The notes below the pieces were generated by a model. That model saw nothing but the letters and a program-made list of their open reading frames with translations. It made no database searches and was not told where the DNA came from. DNA of 64,000 bases from Flavobacterium sp. 9R (GTDB lineage Bacteria; Bacteroidota; Bacteroidia; Flavobacteriales; Flavobacteriaceae): NCBI RefSeq assembly GCF_902506345.1, contig NZ_LR733413.1:564531-628530 (forward strand), read 5' to 3'. The translations under genes and the position numbers were made by a program. Shown here piece after piece: positions 18,320 through 27,083 of this stretch (the first letter of the stretch is position 1; each line of letters begins with the position of its first letter).

Positions 18320-19342
18320 TTATCGTGATACTAATCCCGAAGAATCGCCATCTAAACTGTTTTCTACTTCTTTTAAAGTTGCTAAATTATAATCGCCAGC
18401 AATGGTGTGTTTCAAGCAACAAGCTGCCGTTGCAAATGCTATCGTTTTTTGATAATCGTTTGGATACTGTGATAGTCCATAAATCAATCCTCCCATAAAA
18501 GCATCTCCGCTACCCACGCGGTCAATCACTGGAGTTACCTCTCTTACAGTTGCTTGATATATTTTTTTGCCATCAAATAAAAGTCCGCCAATGCGCTGGT
18601 GTGAGGCATTCACAGAGTAGCGTAGAGTAGTAGCAGCAACTTTTAAATTCGGAATATACTCTAGTAATTCATTATACCATTTTGGGAGTTGGTCAATAGC
18701 AGTATAATCGGGTGCTACTTTTGGTTTTCCGAGCATAAAAAAAGCAGTATCAATATCGCCTAAAATAACGTGACAATACTTTAATAATTTAGGCATCACT
18801 TCACTTGGATTTTTCCCGTATTGCCACAATTTAGAGCGATAATTTAAGTCACAGGAAATCGTAAGGCCTAGTTCGGAAGCGGCTTGAATAGCTTCTAGAC
18901 AAGCTTCTGCAGCATTTTCTGATAGAGCAGGAGTGATGCCGCTCCAGTGAAACCAAGTAGCACCTTCCAGCGCTTTTTTCCAGTCAATAGTTCCTTTTTC
19001 TAGTGTAGACATTGCACTGTGTGCACGGTCGTAGACCACATTACTGCCACGCACTCCAGTTCCAGTTTCAAGGAAGTAAATTCCCAAACGCTCACCGCCC
19101 AAAACCACGTGTTGTGAACCTACATTCATTTTGCGCATTTCTTGAACTGCACAAGCCCCGATTTCGTTGTTGGGAACTCTCGTGACAAATTCTGAAGCAA
19201 TGCCATAGTTGGCAAGAGAAACGGCTACGTTAAATTCGCCTCCGCCATAGCAAGCTTCCAATGTTTTTGCTTGAGCAAAACGCAAATGTCTTTCCGTAGA
19301 AAGGCGCAACATAATTTCTCCGAATGCTACTACTTTACTCAT
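18320..19342 (-). CDS. kdgK: 2-keto-3-deoxygluconate kinase
   Basis: 340 residues, PfkB/ribokinase family. The start MSKVVAFGEIMLRLS, the substrate-side GGGEFNVAVSLANYG (33-47), CDLNYRSKLW (164-173), and the C-terminal signature DRVGSGDAFMGG with catalytic Asp280 all fit. It phosphorylates KDG to KDPG before the aldolase. Expected to be cytoplasmic and co-transcribed with uxaC upstream and eda downstream. Confidence 0.95.
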   Translation of the reverse strand: MSKVVAFGEIMLRLSTERHLRFAQAKTLEACYGGGEFNVAVSLANYGIASEFVTRVPNNEIGACAVQEMRKMNVGSQHVVLGGERLGIYFLETGTGVRGSNVVYDRAHSAMSTLEKGTIDWKKALEGATWFHWSGITPALSENAAEACLEAIQAASELGLTISCDLNYRSKLWQYGKNPSEVMPKLLKYCHVILGDIDTAFFMLGKPKVAPDYTAIDQLPKWYNELLEYIPNLKVAATTLRYSVNASHQRIGGLLFDGKKIYQATVREVTPVIDRVGSGDAFMGGLIYGLSQYPNDYQKTIAFATAACCLKHTIAGDYNLATLKEVENSLDGDSSGLVSR

Positions 19343-19353
19343 AATTATGATAT

Positions 19354-19410
19354 TGTTGAATCGTTTATTTGTTGAATCGTTGAATTTTTCAATCTTTCAA
19401 TTCTTCAATT
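19354..19410. repeat. Short repeats in the uxaC-kdgK spacer
   Basis: Two direct copies of GTTGAATCGTT are followed by TTGAATTTTTCAATC and TTTCAATTCTTCAATT. The spacer can fold back on itself (TTGAA against TTCAA). It fills most of the 77-base gap between uxaC and kdgK. It may be an mRNA-processing or stability element, but that is a guess. Confidence 0.5.
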
Positions 19411-19419
19411 TATAAATAA

Positions 19420-20820
19420 TTAAAATTTAAAATATTCTTTTGCATTGTGATAAGAAATGTCGGCTACCATTTTGCCAATCCATTCCATATCGTTTGGCAA
19501 TTCTCCTCTTTTGATTTCGTCTCCCAAAAGATTGCAAAGAATACGTCTAAAATATTCGTGTCTTGGGAACGATAAGAAGCTTCTGGAATCGGTTAGCATT
19601 CCAATGAAACAGCTGATAAGCCCCATATTCGAAAGCGCATTTAGTTGTTTGGTCATCCCGTCTTTTTGATCCAAAAACCACCATCCCGATCCAAACTGTA
19701 CTTTTCCTTTTACGCTTCCATCATTAAAGTTACCAATCATAGTAGCCATTACCTCATTGTCAGCAGGATTTAAGTTGTAAATGATGGTTTTGGTAAGTTT
19801 GTCTTTACTGTCTAAAGCATTTAAAAATGAAGATAATTTTTGAGCCTGAGGATAATCTCCAATAGAATCCCAGCCTGTATCTGGACCTAAAATTCGGTGC
19901 ATACGTGCATTATTGTTACGCAAAGCGCCTAAGTGAAACTGCTGCACCCATCCCAATTCGTGATAGCTTTCAGATAAAAATAACAATACTGCACTTTGGA
20001 ATTTTAACGCTTCTTCTGAAGTAATACTTTGGTTTTCTCTTTTCTTTTTGAAAATTAAGTCTATTTCGGAGGCTGTAAAGTTTTCAAAATAAATCTGATC
20101 CAATCCGTGATCGCTCAAACGACAACCGTTTTGATGAAAGAAAGTAATTCTTTTTCTCAAAGCATCACATAAATCGGTATAGGTATTGATCGCTATTTCG
20201 GCCACATTCCCCAAAGTGTCTAGGTAATCATTGTATCCGTCATTCGAAATTAAAATGGCTTTGTCAGGTCTAAAAGCCGTACTCATTTTCGTTGAGAAAG
20301 GATTTTGATTTAATTTTTGATGAAACTCCAAACTATCGGTAGGGTCTTCGGTAGTACAAACCAGTTCCGCATTAACTTTTTGAAGTAAATTGCGGGTACT
20401 ATAAGCAGCTGAATTTATTTTTGCCGAAGCTTCTTCATATATTTTCTCTGCCGACTTTTCGTTGAGCAAATCATAAATGTCAAAATAACGTGCTAATTCC
20501 AAATGTGTCCAATGGTACAAAGGATTGCGCATAGTATAAGGAACTGTTTTGGCCCAATTTAAAAATTTCTCTTTGTCTGACCCGTTACCAGTGATGAATT
20601 GCTCATTTATACCTAACGTACGCATCGCGCGCCATTTGTAGTGATCACCATTTATCCAAACGTTGGTAATGTTGTCGAAAATTTTATCCTCTGCAATAAA
20701 TTGTGGATTTAAGTGATTATGGTAGTCAATGATAGGCTGATTTTTGGAATAATTATGGTATAATTCCTCAGCATATTTATTTTCTAATAAAAAATTATCG
20801 TGTATAAATGTGGTGCTCAT
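19420..20820 (-). CDS. uxaC: Uronate isomerase
   Basis: 466 residues, family length. The metal-binding HNH motif is in IDYHNHLNPQ (His34, His36). The C-terminal LTDSRSFLSFPRHEYFRRILCNLLGDE block is diagnostic for UxaC (amidohydrolase superfamily). It isomerises D-galacturonate to D-tagaturonate and D-glucuronate to D-fructuronate. Thus it feeds both uxaB and, if functional, the SDR reductase. It starts 19 bases after the kduD stop. Confidence 0.96.
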   Translation of the reverse strand: MSTTFIHDNFLLENKYAEELYHNYSKNQPIIDYHNHLNPQFIAEDKIFDNITNVWINGDHYKWRAMRTLGINEQFITGNGSDKEKFLNWAKTVPYTMRNPLYHWTHLELARYFDIYDLLNEKSAEKIYEEASAKINSAAYSTRNLLQKVNAELVCTTEDPTDSLEFHQKLNQNPFSTKMSTAFRPDKAILISNDGYNDYLDTLGNVAEIAINTYTDLCDALRKRITFFHQNGCRLSDHGLDQIYFENFTASEIDLIFKKKRENQSITSEEALKFQSAVLLFLSESYHELGWVQQFHLGALRNNNARMHRILGPDTGWDSIGDYPQAQKLSSFLNALDSKDKLTKTIIYNLNPADNEVMATMIGNFNDGSVKGKVQFGSGWWFLDQKDGMTKQLNALSNMGLISCFIGMLTDSRSFLSFPRHEYFRRILCNLLGDEIKRGELPNDMEWIGKMVADISYHNAKEYFKF

Positions 20821-20839
20821 ACGACAGGATTAAAAGTTA

Positions 20840-21631
20840 TTATTCGTTGGAAGGTTTACCAATAGTGGCCAATATTCCTCCATCTACATAAAGAATATGC
20901 CCATTGACAAAATCACTGGCTTTCGAAGCTAGAAAGATGGCAGCGCCTTGCAAATCATCTGGGTCACCCCAACGAGCGGCAGGGGTTCTGCTGATAATGA
21001 ATTCGTTAAAAGGATGACCATCTACACGAATGGGTGCAGTTTGACTAGTAGCAAAATAGCCTGGACCAATTCCGTTGGTTTGAATATTGAATTTGGCCCA
21101 TTCTGTGGCCATATTTTTGGTTAACATTTTCAAACCTCCTTTTGCGGCAGCATAAGCACTAACCGAATCTCTTCCTAATTCACTCATCATCGAACAAATG
21201 TTGATGATTTTTCCGCCTCCACGCTGAATCATTCCTTTGGCTACATTTTTGGAAACAATGAAAGGGCTAATCAAGTCTACGTTGACAACAGCGGTAAAGT
21301 CGGCAACTTCCATATCAATAATGGGGATTCTTTTGATGATTCCTGCATTGTTGATTAAGATATCGATCGGGCCTACTTCGGCTTCTATTTTTTGAATGTT
21401 TTCGATTACAGCTGCTTCATCGGTTACATCAAAAACGTAACCATACGCGTCGATTCCCACAGATTTGTACTCTGCCACTGCTTGATCTACCGTCTCTCTC
21501 GAAGCGCGATCGTTTACCACGATTTTTGCGCCTGCGTGTCCTAGTCCTTTTGCCATTGCCATTCCTAATCCGTGAACACCTCCAGTAACCAATGCGGTTT
21601 TTCCAGTTAAATCAAAAAGGTTGATTGACAT
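20840..21631 (-). CDS. kduD: 2-deoxy-D-gluconate 3-dehydrogenase / 2,5-diketo-3-deoxygluconate reductase
   Basis: 263 residues, SDR family. TGGVHGLG at 16-23, NNAG 94-97, catalytic Ser147 region, Tyr160 and Lys164. The C-terminus ends FVNGHILYVDGGILA, as in KduD. With KduI next to it (25-base gap), it completes conversion of the unsaturated uronate product 5-keto-4-deoxyuronate to KDG. Needed only if pectate-lyase type products enter the cell. Confidence 0.93.
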   Translation of the reverse strand: MSINLFDLTGKTALVTGGVHGLGMAMAKGLGHAGAKIVVNDRASRETVDQAVAEYKSVGIDAYGYVFDVTDEAAVIENIQKIEAEVGPIDILINNAGIIKRIPIIDMEVADFTAVVNVDLISPFIVSKNVAKGMIQRGGGKIINICSMMSELGRDSVSAYAAAKGGLKMLTKNMATEWAKFNIQTNGIGPGYFATSQTAPIRVDGHPFNEFIISRTPAARWGDPDDLQGAAIFLASKASDFVNGHILYVDGGILATIGKPSNE

Positions 21632-21656
21632 ATATTTTTATTTAATAAGTTAGTAT

Positions 21657-22493
21657 TTATCTTAAATCGGTGATTTTGCAAACATCCATATCGCCATAGT
21701 CCAAATTTTCTCCCGCCATTCCCCAAATAAAGGAGTAATTGCTTGTTCCTGAACCCGAATGAATGGACCAAGGTGGAGAAATCACAGCTTGATGGTTTTG
21801 CATCCAAAGATGTCTTGTCTCTTGCGGTTCTCCCATAAAATGACAAACGGCTTGGTTTTCTGGAATATCCAAATAAAAATACACCTCCATTCTGCGGTCG
21901 TGTACGTGTGCTGGCATAGTATTCCAAACACTTCCTGGTCTTAATTCGGTCATTCCCATTTGTAACTGACAAGTAGTTACCACACCGCCAATGATCATTT
22001 GGTTTACGGTACGGTGATTGGCGGTTTCCATACTGCCTAATTCAAGTTTGTTGGCTTCAGCCAAACTTACTTTTTTGGTGGGATAACTAGTATGTGCAGG
22101 TGCCGAATTGATATAAAATTTAGCGGGTTTTTTGGGGTCTTCACTTTTGAAGAAGATATCTTTGTTTCCGCTGCCAATGTAAAGCGCGTCTTTGAAACCT
22201 AATTCATAACTAGTACCGTCTATTACAATTGTTCCGTTGGCACCCACATTGATGATTCCCATTTCTCTTCTTTGTAAGAAATAGTCGGCTTTTAGTGGGT
22301 CTATGGTTTCAAGTTTTAAAGGAACTGTAGGTACTGCAGAACCTGCAATGTAGCGATCGTAATGAGAATAGGTTAGTATGATTTCTCCCTCTTCCATAAG
22401 GTTGTCGATCAAGAATTCATCTCTTAATTGTTTCGTATCATATTGTTTTACTGCTTTTGGATTTGAAGCGTATCTAGAGCTGTATTTTGTCAT
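21657..22493 (-). CDS. kduI: 5-keto-4-deoxyuronate isomerase (4-deoxy-L-threo-5-hexulose-uronate ketol-isomerase)
   Basis: 278 residues, cupin fold. The zinc ligands fall at the same numbers as in the E. coli enzyme: His196 and His198 (MPAHVHDRR), Glu203, and His245 (PPWSIHSG). It isomerises the ring-opened unsaturated galacturonate to 2,5-diketo-3-deoxygluconate. The start codon lies only 13 bases past an operator palindrome, so this gene can begin its own transcript inside the gene row, 98 bp behind exuT. Confidence 0.96.
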   Translation of the reverse strand: MTKYSSRYASNPKAVKQYDTKQLRDEFLIDNLMEEGEIILTYSHYDRYIAGSAVPTVPLKLETIDPLKADYFLQRREMGIINVGANGTIVIDGTSYELGFKDALYIGSGNKDIFFKSEDPKKPAKFYINSAPAHTSYPTKKVSLAEANKLELGSMETANHRTVNQMIIGGVVTTCQLQMGMTELRPGSVWNTMPAHVHDRRMEVYFYLDIPENQAVCHFMGEPQETRHLWMQNHQAVISPPWSIHSGSGTSNYSFIWGMAGENLDYGDMDVCKITDLR

Positions 22494-22505
22494 GGTATTT
22501 TAAAT

Positions 22506-22527
22506 TGTAATCGATTACACAAAAGTA
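22506..22527 (-). promoter_or_regulatory. Operator and -7 box upstream of kduI
   Basis: Perfect TGTAATCGATTACA (22506-22519) directly abuts TACTTTTG on the minus strand (22520-22527), a TAnnTTTG match. Unlike the other three promoters, no TTG occurs 19 bases upstream (AAC instead), so the promoter may be weaker or depend partly on read-through from exuT. Confidence 0.78.
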
Positions 22528-22590
22528 TAAAAGTTATGTGAAATTCGTTTTCTTTTTTCGATAATCTTAAAAAATAATATTTCTTTTCTA

Positions 22591-24030
22591 TTATAAATCA
22601 GTGATAGGGCGGTATTTGGGTACTAATGTTTTCATTACACTCCAACCAATTAAATAAGCTACGGCACAAATAGAGAAAATGATGAAATAACCAGCTTCAA
22701 TACCTTTGAAACCCATAAACACCATATTGGTATCTTTGCTAAAATCAAATAACATTCCGGACCCTTTATTGATTAGTGTAGATCCCAATCCACCAGCTAA
22801 TCCACCAATTCCTGTAATGGTTGCAATTGCTTTTTTTGGAAACATATCGCCAACCGTAGTAAAAATGTTGGCCGACCACGATTGATGTGCGGCTCCCGCA
22901 ATCCCAATAATGATAACAGGAATCCAATAACTGATGTAGCCTAAAGGCTGTGCAACTAAAGCTAATAACGGGAAAAACGCAAAAATTAACATGGCACGCA
23001 TTCTGCCTTCGTAGGGATTCATTCCTTTTTTTTCTACAAAGAACGTAGGCAGCCATCCTCCAATAATTGATAACAAGGTAATCATGTATAACACAAATAA
23101 AGGTAATGCAGCTTCTGTAGCATCCATATCATATACAGAACTTAGGTAAGCCGGTGTCCAAAATAAGAAGAACCACCAAACCCCATCGGTCATGAATTTA
23201 CCAAACGCAAAAGCCCAAGTTTGTTTGTATTTGAAACATTCTGTCAAGGAAACTTTTGTGCTTGTTTCAGGAATGTAGCCTACAATTTTACTGTCGGCAA
23301 TATCGTCTTGTTGAATGTATTCAAGTTCAGCCGCACTAACTTTTGGGTGTTTTTCGGGCTTATCATACATAAAAACCCAAAATCCCATCCAAACAAATCC
23401 TAATGCTCCAATGATGATAAAGGCCATTTCCCATCCAAAGGATTTGGCGATAAACGGAATGGTAATTGGTGCTGCCAATGCACCAACAGTGGCTCCTGAG
23501 TTGAATATACTAGTAGAAAAGGCTCTGTCTTTTTTAGGGAAATATTCAGCGGTTGTTTTAATGGCTGCAGGAAAGTTTCCAGCTTCGCCTATGGCCAAAA
23601 TCAATCGAGCAAAAATGAATAAATAGACACTTACATTGATTACCATTGCGGTGTCATTTACTGTTTTGATCGCTTCTTTTGCTCCTTCAAAACCTACCAA
23701 CCAGTTCCCTGTAATTATTCCAGAAGTAGCTATTCCACAAAAAGCATGTATACAAGCTCCAAATGACCATATTCCAATGGCCCATAAAAAGCCTTTTTTG
23801 GTATCTAACCAATCCACAAATCTTCCTGCAAAAAGTAAGGAAGTTGCATAAAATATAGAGAATAAAGCAGTGATGTTGCCGTAATCGTTATTCGTCCAAT
23901 GAAATTCTGGAGCAATAAAGTCATTCCAAGTCAACGAAAGTACTTGTCGGTCTAAATAATTGATGGTGGTTGCGAAAAATAGTAAACTGCAAATTTTCCA
24001 ACGGTAGTTTCCTAGTTTAGTGTTGCTCAT
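22591..24030 (-). CDS. exuT: MFS hexuronate transporter
   Basis: 479 residues, about 12 membrane segments. The start of the first loop, NYLDRQVLSLTW, and ILAIGEAGNFPAAIKTTAEYFPKKDRA are characteristic of the anion:cation symporter (ExuT) branch of the major facilitator superfamily. It brings galacturonate or glucuronate across the inner membrane by proton symport. It is the first gene of the uronate row, with a LacI-type promoter 33 bases upstream. A KDG or other sugar-acid specificity is possible but less likely beside uxaC. Confidence 0.88.
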   Translation of the reverse strand: MSNTKLGNYRWKICSLLFFATTINYLDRQVLSLTWNDFIAPEFHWTNNDYGNITALFSIFYATSLLFAGRFVDWLDTKKGFLWAIGIWSFGACIHAFCGIATSGIITGNWLVGFEGAKEAIKTVNDTAMVINVSVYLFIFARLILAIGEAGNFPAAIKTTAEYFPKKDRAFSTSIFNSGATVGALAAPITIPFIAKSFGWEMAFIIIGALGFVWMGFWVFMYDKPEKHPKVSAAELEYIQQDDIADSKIVGYIPETSTKVSLTECFKYKQTWAFAFGKFMTDGVWWFFLFWTPAYLSSVYDMDATEAALPLFVLYMITLLSIIGGWLPTFFVEKKGMNPYEGRMRAMLIFAFFPLLALVAQPLGYISYWIPVIIIGIAGAAHQSWSANIFTTVGDMFPKKAIATITGIGGLAGGLGSTLINKGSGMLFDFSKDTNMVFMGFKGIEAGYFIIFSICAVAYLIGWSVMKTLVPKYRPITDL

Positions 24031-24062
24031 ATTTTTATTGCCTATTGGATTATAATAATTAA

Positions 24063-24106
24063 TGTAATCGATTACACAAAAATAGATTATATTTTTATAA
24101 ATACAA
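24063..24106 (-). promoter_or_regulatory. Promoter and LacI-type operator of exuT
   Basis: Perfect TGTAATCGATTACA (24063-24076), then TATTTTTG on the minus strand (24077-24084), then TTG 19 bases upstream (24104-24106). It has the same geometry as the GH28 and second susC promoters and is the main promoter of the uronate operon. In the rest of the gap up to 24413 I see only AT-rich DNA with no gene. Confidence 0.87.
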
Positions 24107-24413
24107 TTTTTTGGTTACTTTTTTTTTGATGCAATAAAACTTTTGATTAATTTTTAAGTAATATGTAATAAAATGCTTTTTTAAAAGGTAAATGATGCAT
24201 TTTTGTAAGTGGCTTTGATATTTCGATGCATACTTTTTAAAAAGAAAAAAAATCGAACTATTCTTCGAAGCAAGGAATAAGGGGTAAAGTAAGCTGCTAG
24301 TGTAATAAGTACTCTATGTTGTAATAGCAAAATAGCAATTGTAAATGCTTTTTGTTACACTTATAGGGCGATGTAGAAAGGGTAAAGGAAGTTTCAACTT
24401 TTAGTCACTTCAA

Positions 24414-25076
24414 TTATTTATAATAATCATTCAAGTTAAAATCTTTGTTGTGTTTTAACTTATGGATGATTTTAAGGAAAACAATAGCAGTAATATACGC
24501 ATCGCCCATTGCAGTATGCCTGTCTTTTTTTGAAATATCAAATTTATCAGCCAATTCATCAAGGCTGTAGTTGTCCTTTTTCTCTAATAAGTTTGATTTT
24601 AGCAAGGTTTCTTTATACAATGTTGCTGTATCTAAACTTTTATTTTTTAGTCGGGGAAGCCCATTTCTTTCTAGCGCTTTGTTGATCATTCCAATGTCAA
24701 AATAGGCATGATGGGCTACAATAATGGCATCACCAAGATATTCCAAGAATTGTTGTAAGGCTTCTAATTCAGTGGGACGCTCCAAAATCCATTGTTTTAA
24801 TATTCCGTGAATTTTAGCACTATTTTGATCGTAATGATCTTGTTCTATGAATACTTCAAAGCTATCTTTCAGCGAAATCGTATTGTTTTGTAACGAAACG
24901 GCGCCAATACATAAAATGCAATCTTGTAAATAATCAAATCCTGTAGTTTCGGTATCAAGAACTACAATTCGTGTGGCTTCAATTGCAGATATAGTCCATT
25001 TTTTTTCGGTTGGAGTACTTGTACTGAAACGCTTTGATTTAATAAAAGGCACTATTTTTTTAAGAAAATCTTTCAT
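24414..25076 (-). CDS. 3'-5' exonuclease of the DnaQ (DEDDh) family
   Basis: 220 residues. ExoI motif VVLDTETTG with Asp41 and Glu43, ExoII AHHAYFDIGM with Asp127, ExoIII DRHTAMGDAYITA with His187 and Asp192: a complete DEDDh set. No polymerase or GIY-YIG domain is attached. It is translationally coupled to the upstream cNMP/CBS/DUF294 gene (stop and start share one base, TAATG). Such exonucleases are usually annotated as PolIII-epsilon-like; the biological substrate is not known. Confidence 0.93.
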   Translation of the reverse strand: MKDFLKKIVPFIKSKRFSTSTPTEKKWTISAIEATRIVVLDTETTGFDYLQDCILCIGAVSLQNNTISLKDSFEVFIEQDHYDQNSAKIHGILKQWILERPTELEALQQFLEYLGDAIIVAHHAYFDIGMINKALERNGLPRLKNKSLDTATLYKETLLKSNLLEKKDNYSLDELADKFDISKKDRHTAMGDAYITAIVFLKIIHKLKHNKDFNLNDYYK

Positions 25077-26995
25077 TATAATATGTTTGAGGCATTAAAT
25101 CGAACGGTAATCAGTTCTTGCAAATCTTTAATGGTTTTAAACGTATTTTTGAGTTTTATTTTTTCGAGTTTGGTTAGGGAATCCAAAGCAATATATTGTC
25201 CTGAATCATTATGCAAAAGACCTTGTTTGGTTCTAAATTTCAGTAAGGCTTTATAGGAATAAGCACAAGACAAATACAGTTCTCGATTGTTAGGTTCTAA
25301 CTCAGCTAATTTTTCAAAGCGTTCTGCGGTATTGCTGATTGATTTTACAGAGTGGTATAAAATTAATAGTCGTGCGGCATCGGCAAGTGGCATTAAGGCT
25401 CTGTTTTTGATGTTGAAGGTATCTTTGTTCGCTCCGTCTTGTTCTACTAAAAATTGTCTAAAGAAACCAGTAGGTGAGGGACTTTGCAAAGCACCACTAA
25501 CTAAGTGCAGATAAAATACTGGATTGGCTTTTATCGTTTCAAAAATATAGTCAGATAATTCATTTACAATTTTACTATCACCATAAGTCAACGAATAATC
25601 AAAGAAGATAAAGGATAATAAGACTTCATTTTTGCCAGTATTGGTTATCCAGTGCAGTACTTTCTTTTTCCATTCGGATACACTCAAACACCAATTAGGA
25701 TTAGAAGCCATCATTTCTGCGGGACAATAATCGTATCCAATTTCAAACAATCCTTTATTGACATGAGTGGCCAATGCTAAGAAATATTTTTTAGTTTCTG
25801 AGGCTTTCTCTTCAGGGACATCTTCATAGACCAAAGCATTGTCTTGATCGGTGTGCAACAATTGCTCACTTCTGCCTTGACTTCCCAACGCCAGCCAAGA
25901 AAAAGCAACTGGAGGAGAAGTTTTCATTTTTTTTAGCGAAAGTTTGATGACTTGCTGTATGCATACGTCATTCAATTCGGTGATGATTTTTGTAGTAAGC
26001 GTCATAGGGATATTTTGGTCAATATATCCTTGTAACAAACGCATTATGTTTTGCCTAATTGGCTTTATTTCTTTGCTTTTTTTACATCTTTTGATGGCTT
26101 TGATGAGTACGGCTGGATTGTTGCCAATGGCTACCATTACATCGTGTTTGGAGAGAATACCAACTGCTTTGGTATTAGGAGTTCCGTCTTTAGTCAAACA
26201 CAAATAGCTAATGTTGCTTTTTATCATAGCCATTTGCGCTTGCGTGATTGTCATTTTTTTGGGATACGTAATCACAGGGCTATTCATTATTGAGGCCGCT
26301 TGAGCTGTAATAGGAAAGGCTCCCGTCACGATTTTATTTCTTAAATCTTTGTCGGTTACAATACCAATGGGGAGTTCGTTTTCAATAACCAAAATAGCGC
26401 CCACATTTTTTTTGGTCATCATCTCGGCAATGTTATTGGCAGGTGTTGATGGCGTACAAGTAATTATTTTTTTGGAGTATTTGACAGGTTGAAAATCCAA
26501 AAGCTTTTGGCTACCGCCCAAAATTTCTTCATTGACTACTTCGCCATAAAGCTTGCCGCGATGGCTTTCAGAATAAGGATTTTCGGTATTTGAGGCAAAA
26601 CTTTCAATTAAAAAATTTGCTACATCCTTGTTTTTTAAGGCATAAGGTTTGAACAAGTCACTCGGAATAGCATAGAGGATGCTTTCTTCGTGAGCACGAG
26701 CTTCCATTTTGTAATTTTCGTGTGTAATGAGTGGTCTTAAACCAATAAGGTCACCTTCATCTGAAATATTGATGATTTCGTTTTTGCTTCCTTTTCTTAA
26801 GGCAACAGCGCCTTTATGGATTACATAAAATGAATCGTGTGCGGCTTCATTTTCTTCAAAAACAATGCTGTCTTTTTCTTTATAAATAATAGAAACTTCT
26901 TCAGATAAGGTGTTGATTTCTCTTAAGTTTAAAAAACTGAAAGGTGGATAATTTTTTAAAAAATCCGCAACTCTCTGTGAAATGGTATTTTTCAT
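25076..26995 (-). CDS. cNMP-binding, CBS-pair, DUF294 nucleotidyltransferase-like signalling protein
   Basis: About 639 residues from MKNTISQRVADF at 26995. A further upstream Met at 27046 falls in the T-run of the terC terminator and is unlikely. Order of domains: cyclic-nucleotide-binding fold at about 15-130 (DSFYVIHKGAVALRKG), paired CBS domains at about 170-290 (GAILVIENELPIGIVTDKDLR), then a nucleotidyltransferase-like domain with GSQGRSEQLLHTDQD (about 371-385) and the DUF294 C-terminal helices. The cytoplasmic protein probably senses nucleotides and may transfer a nucleotidyl group, by similarity to GlnD/GlnE-type enzymes. It is coupled to the DEDDh exonuclease, a pairing frequent in Bacteroidota. 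Confidence 0.9.
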   Translation of the reverse strand: MKNTISQRVADFLKNYPPFSFLNLREINTLSEEVSIIYKEKDSIVFEENEAAHDSFYVIHKGAVALRKGSKNEIINISDEGDLIGLRPLITHENYKMEARAHEESILYAIPSDLFKPYALKNKDVANFLIESFASNTENPYSESHRGKLYGEVVNEEILGGSQKLLDFQPVKYSKKIITCTPSTPANNIAEMMTKKNVGAILVIENELPIGIVTDKDLRNKIVTGAFPITAQAASIMNSPVITYPKKMTITQAQMAMIKSNISYLCLTKDGTPNTKAVGILSKHDVMVAIGNNPAVLIKAIKRCKKSKEIKPIRQNIMRLLQGYIDQNIPMTLTTKIITELNDVCIQQVIKLSLKKMKTSPPVAFSWLALGSQGRSEQLLHTDQDNALVYEDVPEEKASETKKYFLALATHVNKGLFEIGYDYCPAEMMASNPNWCLSVSEWKKKVLHWITNTGKNEVLLSFIFFDYSLTYGDSKIVNELSDYIFETIKANPVFYLHLVSGALQSPSPTGFFRQFLVEQDGANKDTFNIKNRALMPLADAARLLILYHSVKSISNTAERFEKLAELEPNNRELYLSCAYSYKALLKFRTKQGLLHNDSGQYIALDSLTKLEKIKLKNTFKTIKDLQELITVRFNASNIL

Positions 26996-27046
26996 TATAG
27001 CAATTTTTCTTGTTTTGAAATGTACTAAAAAGGGAGATAGACGCAT

Positions 27047-27073
27047 AAAAAAAGCTTCCAGTTTTGGAAGCTT
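27047..27073 (-). terminator. Terminator of terC
   Basis: Perfect 9-bp stem AAGCTTCCA (27052-27060) / TGGAAGCTT (27065-27073), four-base loop, followed by at least five T on the minus strand. It separates terC from the DUF294 gene. Confidence 0.85.
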
Positions 27074-27083
27074 ATTTTTGGTG

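Noticed and set aside
21607..21972. 121-codon open frame opposite in phase to kduI
   Set aside because: It lies wholly over kduI and the kduI-kduD gap in another frame of the same strand, and its Arg/Ser-rich product matches nothing; kduI has all metal ligands.
24248..24261. Distal operator partner for exuT at about 185 bp
   Set aside because: The sequence shares only an AATCGA core with the palindrome, which is expected by chance in this AT-rich gap.
26996..27046. 17-codon N-terminal extension of the DUF294 protein
   Set aside because: Its ATG falls in the T-run of the terC terminator, and the residues before MKNTISQ do not resemble the family start.
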